From: Delphinus delphis | Taxonomy: Eukaryota; Chordata; Mammalia; Artiodactyla; Delphinidae | Length of the DNA: 64,000 bases | Reading direction: 5' to 3' | Assembly (NCBI RefSeq): GCF_949987515.2 | Contig: NW_027192671.1 | Coordinates: 1,736,001-1,800,000 of the forward strand | The notes under the pieces: generated by a model | What the model saw: the letters and a program-made list of their open reading frames with translations, nothing else | Databases searched by the model: none | Told to the model about the DNA's origin: nothing | Position numbers and translations under genes: made by a program | In this document: positions 25,199-37,832 of the stretch, piece by piece | Numbering within the stretch: position 1 is the stretch's first letter | How the letters are laid out: each line of letters opens with the position of its first letter

Positions 25199-26777
25199 TG
25201 TAATTCACAAACCTGCAGAGTTATAAATGACAGCTATCGTCCAAAAATAGACTGAAGTAAGGCTGCCAAGAGGACTTGAAAGCGGGGCAGCATTGCAGGA
25301 AACCGATTTCAGGAGGTAGCCTGGAATTGCATTGAAAGCATAGGAAAAGAGGCAGAACGTCCACAATGATGCACTTGGCCAAAAAGGGCGTATGCGTTTT
25401 TTCCTGAATATATTCAGGAAAAACGCATACGCCCTTTTTGGCCAACCAAGCAAGCTTGCAAAGGAAATCTGCACTACAATGAAGTCTCACTTCCCCCCGG
25501 TCAAAAGGGCCATCTGAAAAAAGTGTAAAATCCAGAAAGGCAGGACAGGCCATGGAGAACTGGGAGCCTTGTTATGCTGATGGGCGGGATGTAAATTGCC
25601 AACAACCACTCGGGAGAAGTGTATGGTGTTTCCTGAAACATCTAAAAAACAAAGCAACAGAGCCTAGGGCACTTCCACTTATGGTCCTATAGCTTAGGGA
25701 ATTTAAAATCAAAAAGACACAGCCACCCCAAAGTTTGGAAAGGCTCTGTTTACAAGAACCTCGTTTACAGTACAAGTTCAACATCGCAGAAAGTGAAAAA
25801 TGGATAAAGAAGTTGTGGTATTTACTTACAAAGCAATATCACTCAGCAATGAAATCTGTGTCATCAGGCCCTTAGCAGCACAATGAGTGGATTCAGGTAG
25901 GATGATTCTAACTGAAATAAGTCACACAGAAAAAGAAACATCATAAGATATCAGTAATACACGGAATGTAAACTTGGCTACACAGGAACTGAATTACAGA
26001 ACAGAACAGGGTCTCAAATTTAGAAAACCAACTTATGCTTGCTTAAGGGTAAAGGTGAGTTGGGGTGCTACATAAAACCAGAGATTGAAATGAGCACAGA
26101 TAAAGTTCCTTAAGTCAAATATGGAATAGACAAGAGCTACTCCTTGCTCAACCAAATGGACTCAACACCGCATATTAAACGCCTAAGAATGTACCTGACT
26201 AGTAAGTATCTTAAAACCTATGGATTGCTATGTCTCCGAAAGAGAATCAAGCATGTGTACAGGGGCATAAACGCAGCAGTGATAGGATTGGAGAGGTTCG
26301 GTGAGCAAATGAAGACCCTTTGAAATCACATTGCATGGTACCCATTCCACGGGTTTCAACTACCCAGGTTTTAGGTATTCTTCCTTCAGCTAAAACATGC
26401 ATGTGGAACCCAGAGTATGATCAACCATGTGATCGGGAGACGTGTTCAAATATGTCTCAGTTTTCCTCCCCTGGTACTCGGGTGCAACATTCCAGACGCT
26501 TTACTAACACTCTCCCGACTTGGAGAGTCAGTCCCTTTAACCTCCTGTTTGGCCCAGTTTGCAATTTCTGCGGAAGATGAACAGGAATAGCGAGAACCAA
26601 TGAGAGACTAGCTGGAGGTGTCTGGACGGGCAAATTTAACTCTCATTTCCCACCAGGAAGAGGAATTAACCAAAGGCTCAGCGTGCCGTGCCAGAACCAG
26701 ATTAGGGCCTGAAGCCATCCTGCGGTGTTGCGGCCAGGTCACAAGAAAGCGAGTTGAAGAAAGGAGCTCAGGGGAAC
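25199..26777 (+). repeat. Satellite monomer A17 (1,579 bp, second of the trio)
   Basis: The palindrome at 25375-25445 carries the same one-base loss. It is almost identical to A16; differences I see are GGTAGCCTGG, AAGAAGTTGTGG and CCTTTGAAATCAC. Confidence 0.95.
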
Positions 26778-28356
26778 TGTAATTCACAAACCTGCAGAGT
26801 TATAAATGACAGCTATCGTCCAAAAATAGACTGAAGTAAGGCTGCCAAGAGGACTTGAAAGCGGGGCAGCATTGCAGGAAACCGATTTCAGGAGGTAGCC
26901 TGGAATTGCATTGAAAGCATAGGAAAAGAGGCAGAACGTCCACAATGATGCACTTGGCCAAAAAGGGCGTATGCGTTTTTTCCTGAATATATTCAGGAAA
27001 AACGCATACGCCCTTTTTGGCCAACCAAGCAAGCTTGCAAAGGAAATCTGCACTACAATGAAGTCTCACTTCCCCCCGGTCAAAAGGGCCATCTGAAAAA
27101 AGTGTAAAATCCAGAAAGGCAGGACAGGCCATGGAGAACTGGGAGCCTTGTTATGCTGATGGGCGGGATGTAAATTGCCAACAACCACTCGGGAGAAGTG
27201 TATGGTGTTTCCTGAAACATCTAAAAAACAAAGCAACAGAGCCTAGGGCACTTCCACTTATGGTTCTATAGCTTAGGGAATTTAAAATCAAAAAGACACA
27301 GCCACCCCAAAGTTTGGAAAGGCTCTGTTTACAAGAACCTCGTTTACAGTACAAGTTCAACATCGCAGAAAGTGAAAAATGGATAAAGAAGTTGTGGTAT
27401 TTACTTACAAAGCAATATCACTCAGCAATGAAATCTGTGTCATCAGGCCCTTAGCAGCACAATGAGTGGATTCAGGTAGGATGATTCTAACTGAAATAAG
27501 TCACACAGAAAAAGAAACATCATAAGATATCAGTAATACACGGAATGTAAACTTGGCTACACAGGAACTGAATTACAGAACAGAACAGGGTCTCAAATTT
27601 AGAAAACCAACTTATGCGTGCTTAAGGGTAAAGGTGAGTTGGGGTGCTACATAAAACCAGAGATTGAAATGAGCACAGATAAAGTTCCTTAAGTCAAATA
27701 TGGAATAGACAAGAGCTACTCCTTGCTCAACGAAATGGACTCAACACCGCATATTAAACGCCTAAGAATGTACCTGACTAGTAAGTATCTTAAAACCTAT
27801 GGATTGCTATGTCTCCGAAAGAGAATCAAGCATGTGTACAGGGGCATAAACGCAGCAGTGATAGGATTGGAGAGGTTCGGTGAGCAAATGAAGACCCTTT
27901 GAAGTCACATTGCATGGTACCCATTCCACGGGTTTCAACTACCCAGGTTTTAGGTATTCTTCCTTCAGCTAAAACATGCATGTGGAACCCAGAGTATGAT
28001 CAACCTTGTGATCGGGAGACGTGTTCAAATATGTCTCAGTTTTCCTCCCCTGGTACTCGGGTGCAACATTCCACACGCTTTACTAACACTCTCCCCACTT
28101 GGAGAGTCAGCGCCTTTAACCTCCTGTTTGGCCCAGTTTGCAATTTCTGCGGAAGATGAACAGGAATAGCGAGAACCAATGAGAGCCTAGCTGGAGGTGT
28201 CTGGACGGGCAAATTTAACTCTCATTTCCCACCAGGAAGAGGAAATAACCAAAGGCTCAGCGTGCCGTACCGGAACCAGATTAGGGCCTGAAGCCATCCT
28301 GCGGTGTTGCGGCCAGGTCACAAGAAAGCGAGTTGAAGAAAGGAGCTCAGGGGCAC
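26778..28356 (+). repeat. Satellite monomer A18 (1,579 bp, third of the trio)
   Basis: The palindrome at 26954-27024 carries the same one-base loss. It is almost identical to A17 until about 28,000, apart from GGTTCTATAGC, TATGCGTGCTT and CAACGAAATGG. The last 350 bp change to another haplotype (CCCCACTTGGAGAGTCAGCGCC, AGCGTGCCGTACC), so the duplicated segment ends inside this unit. Confidence 0.95.
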
Positions 28357-29936
28357 TGTAATTCACAAACCTGCAGAGTTATAAATGACAGCTATCGTCC
28401 AAAAATAGACTGAAGTAAGGCTGCCAAGAGGACTTGAAAGCGGGGCAGAATTGCAGGAAACCGATTTCAGGAGGTAGACTGGAATTGCATTGAAAGCATA
28501 GGAAAAGAGGCAGAACGTCCACAATGATGCACTTGGCCAAAAAGGGCGTATGCGTTTTTTCCTGAATATATTCAGGAAAAAACGCATACGCCCTTTTTGG
28601 CCAACCAAGCAAGCTTGCAAAGGAAATCTGCACTACAATGAAGTCTCACTTCCCCCCGGTCAAAAGGGCCATCTGAAAAAAGTGTAAAATCCAGAAAGGC
28701 AGGACAGGCCATGGAGAACTGGGAGCCTTGTTATGCTGATGGGCGGGATGTAAATTGCCAACAACCACTCGGGAGAAGTGTATGGTGTTTCCTGAAACAT
28801 CTAAAAAACAAAGCAACAGAGCCTAGGGCACTTCCACTTATGGTCCTATAGCTTAGGGAAATTAAAATCAAAAAGACACAGCCACACCAAAGTTTGGAAC
28901 GGCTCTGTTTACAAGAACCTCGTTTACAGTACAAGTTCAACATCGCAGAAAGTGAAAAATGGATAAAGAAGTTGTGGTATTTACTTACAAAGCAATATCA
29001 CTCAGCAATGAAATCTGTGTCATCAGGCCCTTAGCAGCACAATGAGTGGATTCAGGTATGATGATTCTAACTGAAATAAGTCACGCAGAAAAAGAAACAT
29101 CATAAGATATCAGTAATACATGGAATGTAAACTTGGCTACACAGGAACTGAATTACAGAACAGAACAGGGTCTCAAATTTAGAAAACCAACTTATGCTTC
29201 CTTAAGGGGAAAGGTGAGTTGGGGTGCTGCATAAAACCAGAGATTGAAATGAGCACAGATAAAGTTCCTTAAGCCAAATATGGAATAGACAAGAGCTACT
29301 CCTTGCTCAACGAAATGGACTCAACACCGCATATTAAACGCCTAAGAATGTACCTGACTTGTAAGTATCTTAAAACCTATGGATTGCTATGTCTCCGAAA
29401 GAGAATCAAGCATGTGTACAGGGGCATAAACGCAGCAGTGATAGGATTGGAGAGGTTCGGTGAGCAAATGAAGACCCTTTGAAGTCATATTGCATGGTAC
29501 CCATTCCACGGGTTTCAACTACCCAGGTTTAAGGTATTCTTCCTTCAGCTAAAACATGCATGTGGAACCTAGAGTATGATCAACCATGTGATCGGGAGAC
29601 GTGTTCAAATATGTCTCAGTTTTCGTACCCTGCTACTCGGGTGCAACATTCCAGACGCTTTACTAACACTCTCCCCACTTGGAGAGTCAGTCCCTTTAAC
29701 CTCCTGTTTGGCCCAGTTTGCAATTTCTGTGGAAGATGAACAGGAATAGCGAGAACCAATGAGAGACTAGCTGGAGGTGTCTGGATGGGCAAATTTAACT
29801 CTCATTTCCCACCAGGAAGAGGAATTAACCAAAGGCTCAGCATGCTGTGCCAGAACCAGATTAGGGCCTGAAGCCATCCTGCGGTGTTGCGGCCAGCTCA
29901 AAAGAAAGCGAGTTGAAGAAAGGAGCTCAGGGGCAC
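28357..29936 (+). repeat. Satellite monomer A19 (1,580 bp)
   Basis: Perfect palindrome at 28533-28604. First haplotype block; private CAGCCACACCAAAG, AAGTCACGCAG, CTGACTTGTAAG and CCCTGCTACTCGG; GGAACCTAGAG end block. Confidence 0.95.
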
Positions 29937-31516
29937 TGTAATTCACAAACCTGCAGAGTTATAAATGACAGCTATCGTCCAAAAATAGACTGAAGTAAGG
30001 CTGCCAAGAGGACTTGAAAGCGGGGCAGAATTGCAGGAAACCGATTTCAGGAGGTAGACTGGAATTGCATTGAAAGCATAGGAAAAGAGGCAGAACGTCC
30101 ACAATGATGCACTTGGCCAAAAAGGGCGTATGCGTTTTTTCCTGAATATATTCAGGAAAAAACGCATACGCCCTTTTTGGCCAACCAAGCAAGCTTGCAA
30201 AGGAAATCTGCACTACAATGAAGTCTCACTTCCCCCCCGGTCAAAAGGGCCATCTGAAAAAAGTGTAAAATCCAGAAAGGCAGGACAGGCCATGGAGAAC
30301 TGGGAGCCTTGTTATGCTGAAGGGCGGGATGTAAATTGCCAACAACCACTCGGGAGAAGTGTATGGTGTTTCCTGAAACATCTAAAAAACAAAGCAACAG
30401 AGCCTAGGGCACTTCCACTTATGGTCCTATAGATTAGGGAATTTAAAATCAAAAAGACACAGCCACCCCAAAGTTTCGAATGGCTCTGTTTACAAGAACC
30501 TCGTTTACAGTACAAGTTCAACATCGCAGAAAGTGAAAAATGGATAAAAAAGTTGTGGTATTTACTTACAAAGCAATATCACTCAGCAATGAAATCTGTG
30601 TCATCAGGACCTTAGCAGCACAATGAGTGGATTCAGGTATGATGATTCTAACTGAAATAAGTCACACAGAAAAAGAAACATCATAAGATATCAGTAATAC
30701 ACGGAATGGAAACTTGGCTACACAGGAACTGAATTACAGAACAGAACAGGGTCTCAAATTTAGAAAACCAACTTATGCTTGCTTAAGGGTAAAGGTGAGT
30801 TGGGGTGCTGCATAAAACCAGAGATTGAAATGAGCACAGATAAAGTTCCTTAAGACAAATATGGAATAGACAAGAGCTACTCCTTGCTCAATGAAATGGA
30901 CTCAACACCGCATATTAAACGCCTAAGAATGTACCTGACTAGTAAGTATCTTAAAACCTATGGATTGCTATGTCTCCGAAAGAGAATCAAGCATGTGTAC
31001 AGGGGCATAAATGCAGCAGTGATAGGATTGGAGAGGTTCGGTGAGCAAATGAAGACCCTTTGAAGTCATATTGCATGGTACCCATTCCACGGGTTTCAAA
31101 TACACAGGTTTAAGGTATTCTTCCTTCAGCTAAAACATGCATGTGGAACCCAAGTATGATCAACCATGTGAACGGGAGACGTGTTCAAATATATCTCAGT
31201 TTTCCTCCCCTGGTACTCGGGTGCAACATTCCAGACGCTTTACTAACACTCTCCCCACTTGGAAAGTCAGCGCCTTTAACCTCCTGTTTGGCCCAGTTTG
31301 CAATTTCTGCGGAAGATGAACAGGAATAGCGAGAACCAATGAGAGACTAGCTGGAGGTGTCTGGACGGGCAAATTTAACTCTCATTTCCCACCAGGAAGA
31401 GGAAATAACCAAAGGCTCAGCATGCCGTGCCGGAACCAGATTAGGGCCTGAAGACATCCTGCGGTGTTGCGGCCAGGTCACAAGAAAGCGAGTTGAAGAA
31501 AGGAGCTCAGGGGCAC
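29937..31516 (+). repeat. Satellite monomer A20 (1,580 bp)
   Basis: Perfect palindrome at 30113-30184. One extra C in the C-run at about 30,231. That shift, with CTGAAGGGCGGG replacing CTGATGGGCGGG, opens a longer frame here than in other units, which I regard as chance. GTTTCAAATACACAGG is private. Confidence 0.95.
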
Positions 31517-33093
31517 TGTAATTCACAAACCTGCAGAGTTATAAATGACAGCTATCGTCCAAAAATAGACTGAAGTAAGGCTGCCAAGAGGACTTGAAAG
31601 CGGGGCAGAATTGCAGGAAACCGATTTCAGGAGGTAGACTGGAATTGCATTGAAAGCATAGGAAAAGAGGCAGAACGTCCACAATGATGCACTTGGCCAA
31701 AAAGGGTGTATGCGTTTTTTCCTGAATATATTCAGGAAAAAACGCATACGCCCTTTTTGGCCAACCAAGCAAGCTTGAAAAGGAAATCTGCACTACAATG
31801 AAGTCTCACTTCCCCCCGGTCAAAAGGGCCATCTGAAAAAAGTGTAAAATCCAGAAAGGCAGGACAGGCCATGGAGAACTGGGAGCCTTGTTATGCTGAT
31901 GGGCGGGATGTAAATTGCCAACAACCACTCGGGATAAGTGTATGGTGTTTCCTGAAACATCTAAAAAACAAAGCAACAGAGCCTGGGGCACTTCCACTTA
32001 TGGTCCTATAGCTTAGGGAAATTAAAATCAAAAAGACACAGCCACCCCAAAGTTTGGAACGGCTCTGTTTACAAGAACCTCGTTTACAGTACAAGTTCAA
32101 CATCGCAGAAAGTGAAAAATGGATAAAGAACTTGTGGTACTTACGTACAATGCAGTATCACTCAGCAATGAAATCTATGTCATCAGGCCCGTAGCAGCAT
32201 AATGAGTGGATTCAGGTACGATGATTCTAACTGAAATAAGTCACACAGAAAAAGAAACATCATAAGATATCACTAATACACGGAATGTAAACTTGGCTAC
32301 ACAGGAACTGAATTACAGAACAGAACAGGGTCTCAAATTTAGAAAACCAACTTATGCTTGCTTAAGGGTAAAGGTGAGTTGGGGTGCTGCATAAAACCAG
32401 AGATTGAAATGAGCACAGATAAAGTTCCTTAAGCCAAATATGGAATAGACAAGAGCTACTCCTTGCTCAACGAAATGGACTCAACACCCCATATTAAATG
32501 CCTAAGAATGTACCTGACTAGTAAGTATCTTAAAACCTATGGATTGCTATGTCTCTGAAAGAGAATCAAGCATGTGTACAGGGGCATAAACGCAGCAGTG
32601 ATAGGATTGGAGAGGTTCGGTGAGCAAATGAAGACCCTTTGAAGTCATATTGCATGGTACCCATTCCACGGGTTTCAACTACCCAGGTAAGGTATTGTTC
32701 CTTCAGCTAAAACATGCATGTGGAACCCAAGTATGATCAACCATGTGAACGGGAGACGTGTTCAAATATGTCTCAGTTTTCCTCCCCTGGTACTCGGGTG
32801 CAACATTCCAGACGCTTTACTAACACTCTCCCCACTTGGAGAGTCAGTCCCTTTAACCTCCTGTTTGGCCCAGTTTGCAATTTCTGTGGAAGATGAACAG
32901 GAATAGCGAGAACCAATGAGAGACTAGCTGGAGGTGTCTGGATGGGCAAATTTAACTCTCATTTCCCACCAGGAAGAGGAATTAACCAAAGGCTCAGCGT
33001 GCCGTGCCAGAACCAGATTAGGGACTGAAGACATCCTGCGGTGTTGCGGCCAGGTCACAAGAAAGCGAGTTGAAGAAAGGAGCTCAGGGGCAC
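31517..33093 (+). repeat. Satellite monomer A21 (1,577 bp)
   Basis: The palindrome at 31693-31764 has one mismatch (AGGGTGTATG in the left arm). GCTTGAAAAGG just after it is shared with A22. Second haplotype block; GAGCCTGGGGC; three bases fewer around CCCAGGTAAGGTATTG (about 32,685). Confidence 0.95.
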
Positions 33094-34673
33094 TGTAATT
33101 CACAAACCTGCAGAGTTATAAATGACAGCTATCGTCCAAAAATAGACTGAAGTAAGGCTGCCAAGAGGACTTGAAAGCGGGGCAGAATTGCAGGAAACCG
33201 ATTTCAGGAGGTAGACTGGAATTGCATTGAAAGCATAGGAAAAGAGGCAGAACGTCCACAATGATGCACTTGGCCAAAAAGGGCGTATGCGTTTTTTCCT
33301 GAATATATTCAGGAAAAAACGCATACGCCCTTTTTGGCCAACCAAGCAAGCTTGAAAAGGAAATCTGCACTACAATGAAGTCTCACTTCCCCCCGGTCAA
33401 AAGGGCCATCTGAAAAAAGTGTAAAATCCAGAAAGGCAGGACAGGCCATGGAGAACTGGGAGCCTTGTTATGCTGAAGGGCGGGATGTAAATTGCCAACA
33501 ACCACTCGGGAGAAGTGTATGGTGTTTCCTGAAACATCTAAAAAACAAAGCAACAGAGCCTAGGGCACTTCCACTTATGGTCCTATAGCTTAGGGAATTT
33601 AAAATCAAAAAGACACAGCCACCCCAAAGTTTTGAACGGCTCTGTTTACAAGAACCTCGTTTACAGTAGAAGTTCAACATCGCAGAAAGTGAAAAATGGA
33701 TAAAGAACTTGTGGTACTTACGTACAATGCAGTATCACTCAGCAATGAAATCTGTGTCATCAGGCCCGTAGCAGCATAATGAGTGGATTCAGGTACGATG
33801 ATTCTAACTGAAATAAGTCACACAGAAAAAGAAACATCATAAGATATCAGTAATACATGGAATGTAAACTTGGCTACACAGGAACTGAATTACAGAACAG
33901 AACAGGGTCTCAAATTTAGAAAACCAACTTATGCTTGCTTTAGGGGAAAGGTGAGTTGGGGTGCTGCATAAAACCAGAGATTGAAATGAGCACAGATAAA
34001 GTTCCTTAAGCCAAATATGGAATAGACAAGAGCTACTCCTTTCTCAACGAAATGGACTCAACACCGCATATTAAACGCCTAAGAATGTACCTGACTAGTA
34101 AGTATCTTAAAACCTATAGATTGCTATGTCTCTGAAAGAGAATCAAGCATGTGTACAGGGGCATAAACGCAGCACTGATAGGATTGGAGAGGTTCAGTGA
34201 GCAAATGAAGACCCTTTGAAGTCATATGGCATGGTACTCATTCCACGGGTTTCAACTACGCAGATTTTAGGTATTCGTCCTTCAGCTAAAACATGCATGT
34301 GGAACCCAGAGTATGATCAACCATGTGATCGGGAGACGTGTTCAAATATGTCTCAGTTTTCCTCCCCTGGTACTCGGGTGCAACATTCCAGACGCTTTAC
34401 TAACACTCTCCCCACTTGGAGAGTCAGTCCCTTTAACCTCCTGTTTGGCCCAGTTTGCAATTTCTGCGGAATATGAACAGGAATAGCGAGAACCAATGAG
34501 AGACTAGCTGGAGGTGTCTGGACGGGCAAATTTAACTCTCATTTCCCACCAGGAAGAGGAAATAACCAAAGGCTCAGCGTGCCGTACCAGAACCAGATTA
34601 GGGCCTGAAGCCATCCTGCGGTGTTGCGGCCAGCTCAAAAGAAAGCGAGTTGAAGAAAGGAGCTCAGGGGCAC
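33094..34673 (+). repeat. Satellite monomer A22 (1,580 bp)
   Basis: Perfect palindrome at 33270-33341. GCTTGAAAAGG as in A21; private AGTTTTGAACGG, ACAGTAGAAGTTC, TGCTTTAGGGG, GCAGCACTGATAGG and GGAATATGAACAGG. Confidence 0.95.
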
Positions 34674-36253
34674 TGTAATTCACAAACCTGCAGAGTTATA
34701 AATGACAGCTATCGTCCAAAAATAGACTAAAGTAAGGCTGCCAAGAGGACTTGAAAGCGGGGCAGAATTGCAGGAATCCGATTTCAGGAGGTAGACTGGA
34801 ATTGCATTGAAAGCATAGGAAAAGAGGCAGAACGTCCACAATGATGCACTTGGCCAAAAAGGGCGTATGCGTTTTTTCCTGAATATATTCAGGAAAAAAC
34901 GCATACGCCCTTTTTGGCCAACCAAGCAAGCTTGCAAAGGAAATCTGCACTACAATGAAGTCTCACTTCCCCCCGGTCAAAAGGGCCATCTGAAAAAAGT
35001 GTAAAATCCAGAAAGGCAGGACAGGCCATGGAGAACTGGGAGCCTTGTTATGCTGATGGGCAGGATGTAAATTGCCAACAACCACTCGGGAGAAGTGTAT
35101 GGTGTTTCCTGAAACATCTAAAAAACAAAGCAACAGAACCTAGGGCACTTCCACTTATGGTCCTATAGCTTATGGAAATTAAAATAGAAAAGACACAGCC
35201 ACCCCAAAGTTTGGAACGGCTCTGTTTACAAGAACCTCGTTTACAGTACAAGTTCAACATCGCAGAAAGTGAAAAATGGATAAAGAAGTTGTGGTATTTA
35301 CTTACAAAGCAATATAACTCAGCAATGAAATCTGTGTCATCAGGCCCTTAGCAGCACAACGAGTGGATTCAGGTATGATGATTCTAACTGAAATAAGTCA
35401 CACAGAAAAAGAAACATCATAAGATATCAGTAATACACGGAATGTAAACTTGGCTACACAGGAACTGCATTCCAAAACAGAACAGGGTCTCAAATTTAGA
35501 AAACCAACTTATGCTTGCTTAAGGGTAAAGGTGAGTTGGGGTGCTGCATAAAACCAGAGATTGAAATGAGCACAGATAAAGTTCCTTAAGTCAAATATGG
35601 AATAAACAAGAGCTACTCCTTGCTCAACGAAATGGACTCAACACCGCATATTAAACGCCTAAGAATGTACCTGACTAGTAAGTATCTTAAAACCTATCGA
35701 TTGCTATGTCTCCAAAAGAGAATCAAGCATGTGTACAGGGGCATAAACGCAGCAGTGATAGGATTGGAGATGTTCGGTGAGAAAATGAAGACCCTTTGAA
35801 GTCATATTGCATGGTACCCATTCCACGGGTTTCAACTACCCAGGTTTAAGGTATTCTTCCTTCAGCTAAAACATGCATGTGGAACCTAGAGTATGATCAA
35901 CCATGTGATCGGGAGACGTGTTCAAATATGTCTCAGTTTTCGTACCCTGGTACTCGGGTGCAACATTCCAGACGCTTTACTCACACTCTCCCGACTTGGA
36001 GAGTCAGTCCCTTTAACCTCCTGTTTGGCCCAGTTTGCAATTTCTGCGGAAGATGAACAGGAATAGCGAGAACCAATGAGAGACTAGCTGGAGGTGTCTG
36101 GACGGGCAAATTTAACTCTCATTTCCTACCAGGAAGAGGAATTAACCAAAGGCTCAGCGTGCCGTGCCGGAACCAGATTAGGGCCTGAAGCCATCCTGCG
36201 GTGTTGCGGCCAGCTCACAAGAAAGCGAGTTGAAGAAAGGAGCTCAGGGGCAC
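34674..36253 (+). repeat. Satellite monomer A23 (1,580 bp, A7-like)
   Basis: Perfect palindrome at 34850-34921. From about 35,340 it repeats the A7 variant set (ACAACGAGTGG, CATTCCAAAAC, GAGATGTTCGGTGAGAAAATG, GGAACCTAGAG). Private: AGACTAAAGTAAGG, GGAATCCGATTTC, AAAATAGAAAAG. Confidence 0.95.
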
Positions 36254-37832
36254 TGTAATTCACAAACCTGCAGAGTTATAAATGACAGCTATCGTCCAAA
36301 AATATACTGAAGTAAGGCTGCCAAGAGGACTTGAAAGCGGGGCAGAATTGCAGGAAACCGATTTCAGGAGGTAGACTGGAATTGCATTGAAAGCATAGGA
36401 AAAGAGGCAGAACGTCCACAGTGATGCACTTGGCCAAAAAGGGCGTATGCGTTTTTTCCTGAATATATTCAGGAAAAAACGCATACGCCCTTTTTGGCCA
36501 ACCAAGCAAGCTTGCAAAGGAAATCTGCACTACAATGAAGTCTCACTTCCCCCCAGTCAAAAGGGCCATCTGAAAAAAGTGTAAAATCCAGAAAGGCAGG
36601 ACAGTCCATGGAGAACTGGGAGCCTTGTTATGCTGATGGGCAGGATGTAAATTGCCAACAACCACTCGGGAGAAGTGTATGGTGTTTCCTGAAACATCTA
36701 AAAAACAAAGCAACAGAACCTAGGGCACTTCCACTTATGGTCCTATAGCTTAGGGAAATTAAAATCAAAAAGACACAGCCACCCCAAAGTTTGGAACGGC
36801 TCTGTTTACAAGAACCTCGTTTACAGTACAAGTTCAACATCGCAGAAAGTGAAAAATGGAGAAAGAAGTTGTGGTATTTACTTACAAAGCAATATCACTC
36901 AGCAATGAAATCTGTGTCATCAGGCCCTTAGCAGCACAATGAGTGGATTCAGGTATGATGATTCTAACTGAAATAAGTCACACAGAAAAAGAAACATCAT
37001 AAGATATCAGTAATACACGGAATGGAAACTTGGCTACACAGGAACTAAATTACAGAACAGAACATGGTCTCAAATTTAGAAAACCAACTTATGCTTGCTT
37101 AAGGGTAAAGGTGAGTTGGGGTGCTCATAAAAGCAGAGATTGAAATGAGCACAGATAAAGTTCCTTAAGCCAAATATGGAATAAACAAGAGCTACTACTT
37201 GCTCAACGAAATGGACTCAACACCGCATATTAAACGCCTAAGAATGTACCTGACTAGTAAGTATCTTAAAACCTATAGATTGCTATGTCTCCGAAAGAGA
37301 ATCAAGCATGTGTACAGGGGCATAAACGCAGCAGTGATAGGATTGGAGAGGTTCGGTGAGCAAATGAAGACCCTTTGAAGTCATATTGCATGGTACCCAT
37401 TCCACGGGTTTCAACTACCCAGGTTTTAGGTATTCTTCCTTCAGCTAAAACATGCATGTGGAACCCAGAGTATGATCAACCATGTGATCGGGAGACGTGT
37501 TCAAATATGTCTCAGTTTTCCTCCCCTGGTACTCGGGTGCAACATTCCAGACGCTTTACTAACACTCTCCCCACTTGGAGAGTCAGCGCCTTTAACCTCC
37601 TGTTTGGCCCAGTTTGTAATTTCTGCGGAAGATGAACAGGAATAGCGAGAACCAACGAGAGACTAGCTGGAGGTGTCTGGACGGGCAAATTTAACTCTCA
37701 TTTCCAACCAGGAAGAGGAAATAACCAAAGGCTCAGCGTGCCATACCGGAACCAGATTAGGGCCTGAAGCCATCCTGCGGTGTTGCGGCCAGCTCAAAAT
37801 AAAGCGAGTTGAAGAAAGGAGCTCAGGGGCAC
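36254..37832 (+). repeat. Satellite monomer A24 (1,579 bp, A8-like start)
   Basis: Perfect palindrome at 36430-36501. The first part matches A8 (AATATACTGAAG, CCCCAGTCAAAAG, GACAGTCCATGG, GGGCAGGATG). Unlike A8 it then keeps the first haplotype block. AATGGAGAAAGAAG and GTGCTCATAAAAGC are notable. Confidence 0.95.
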
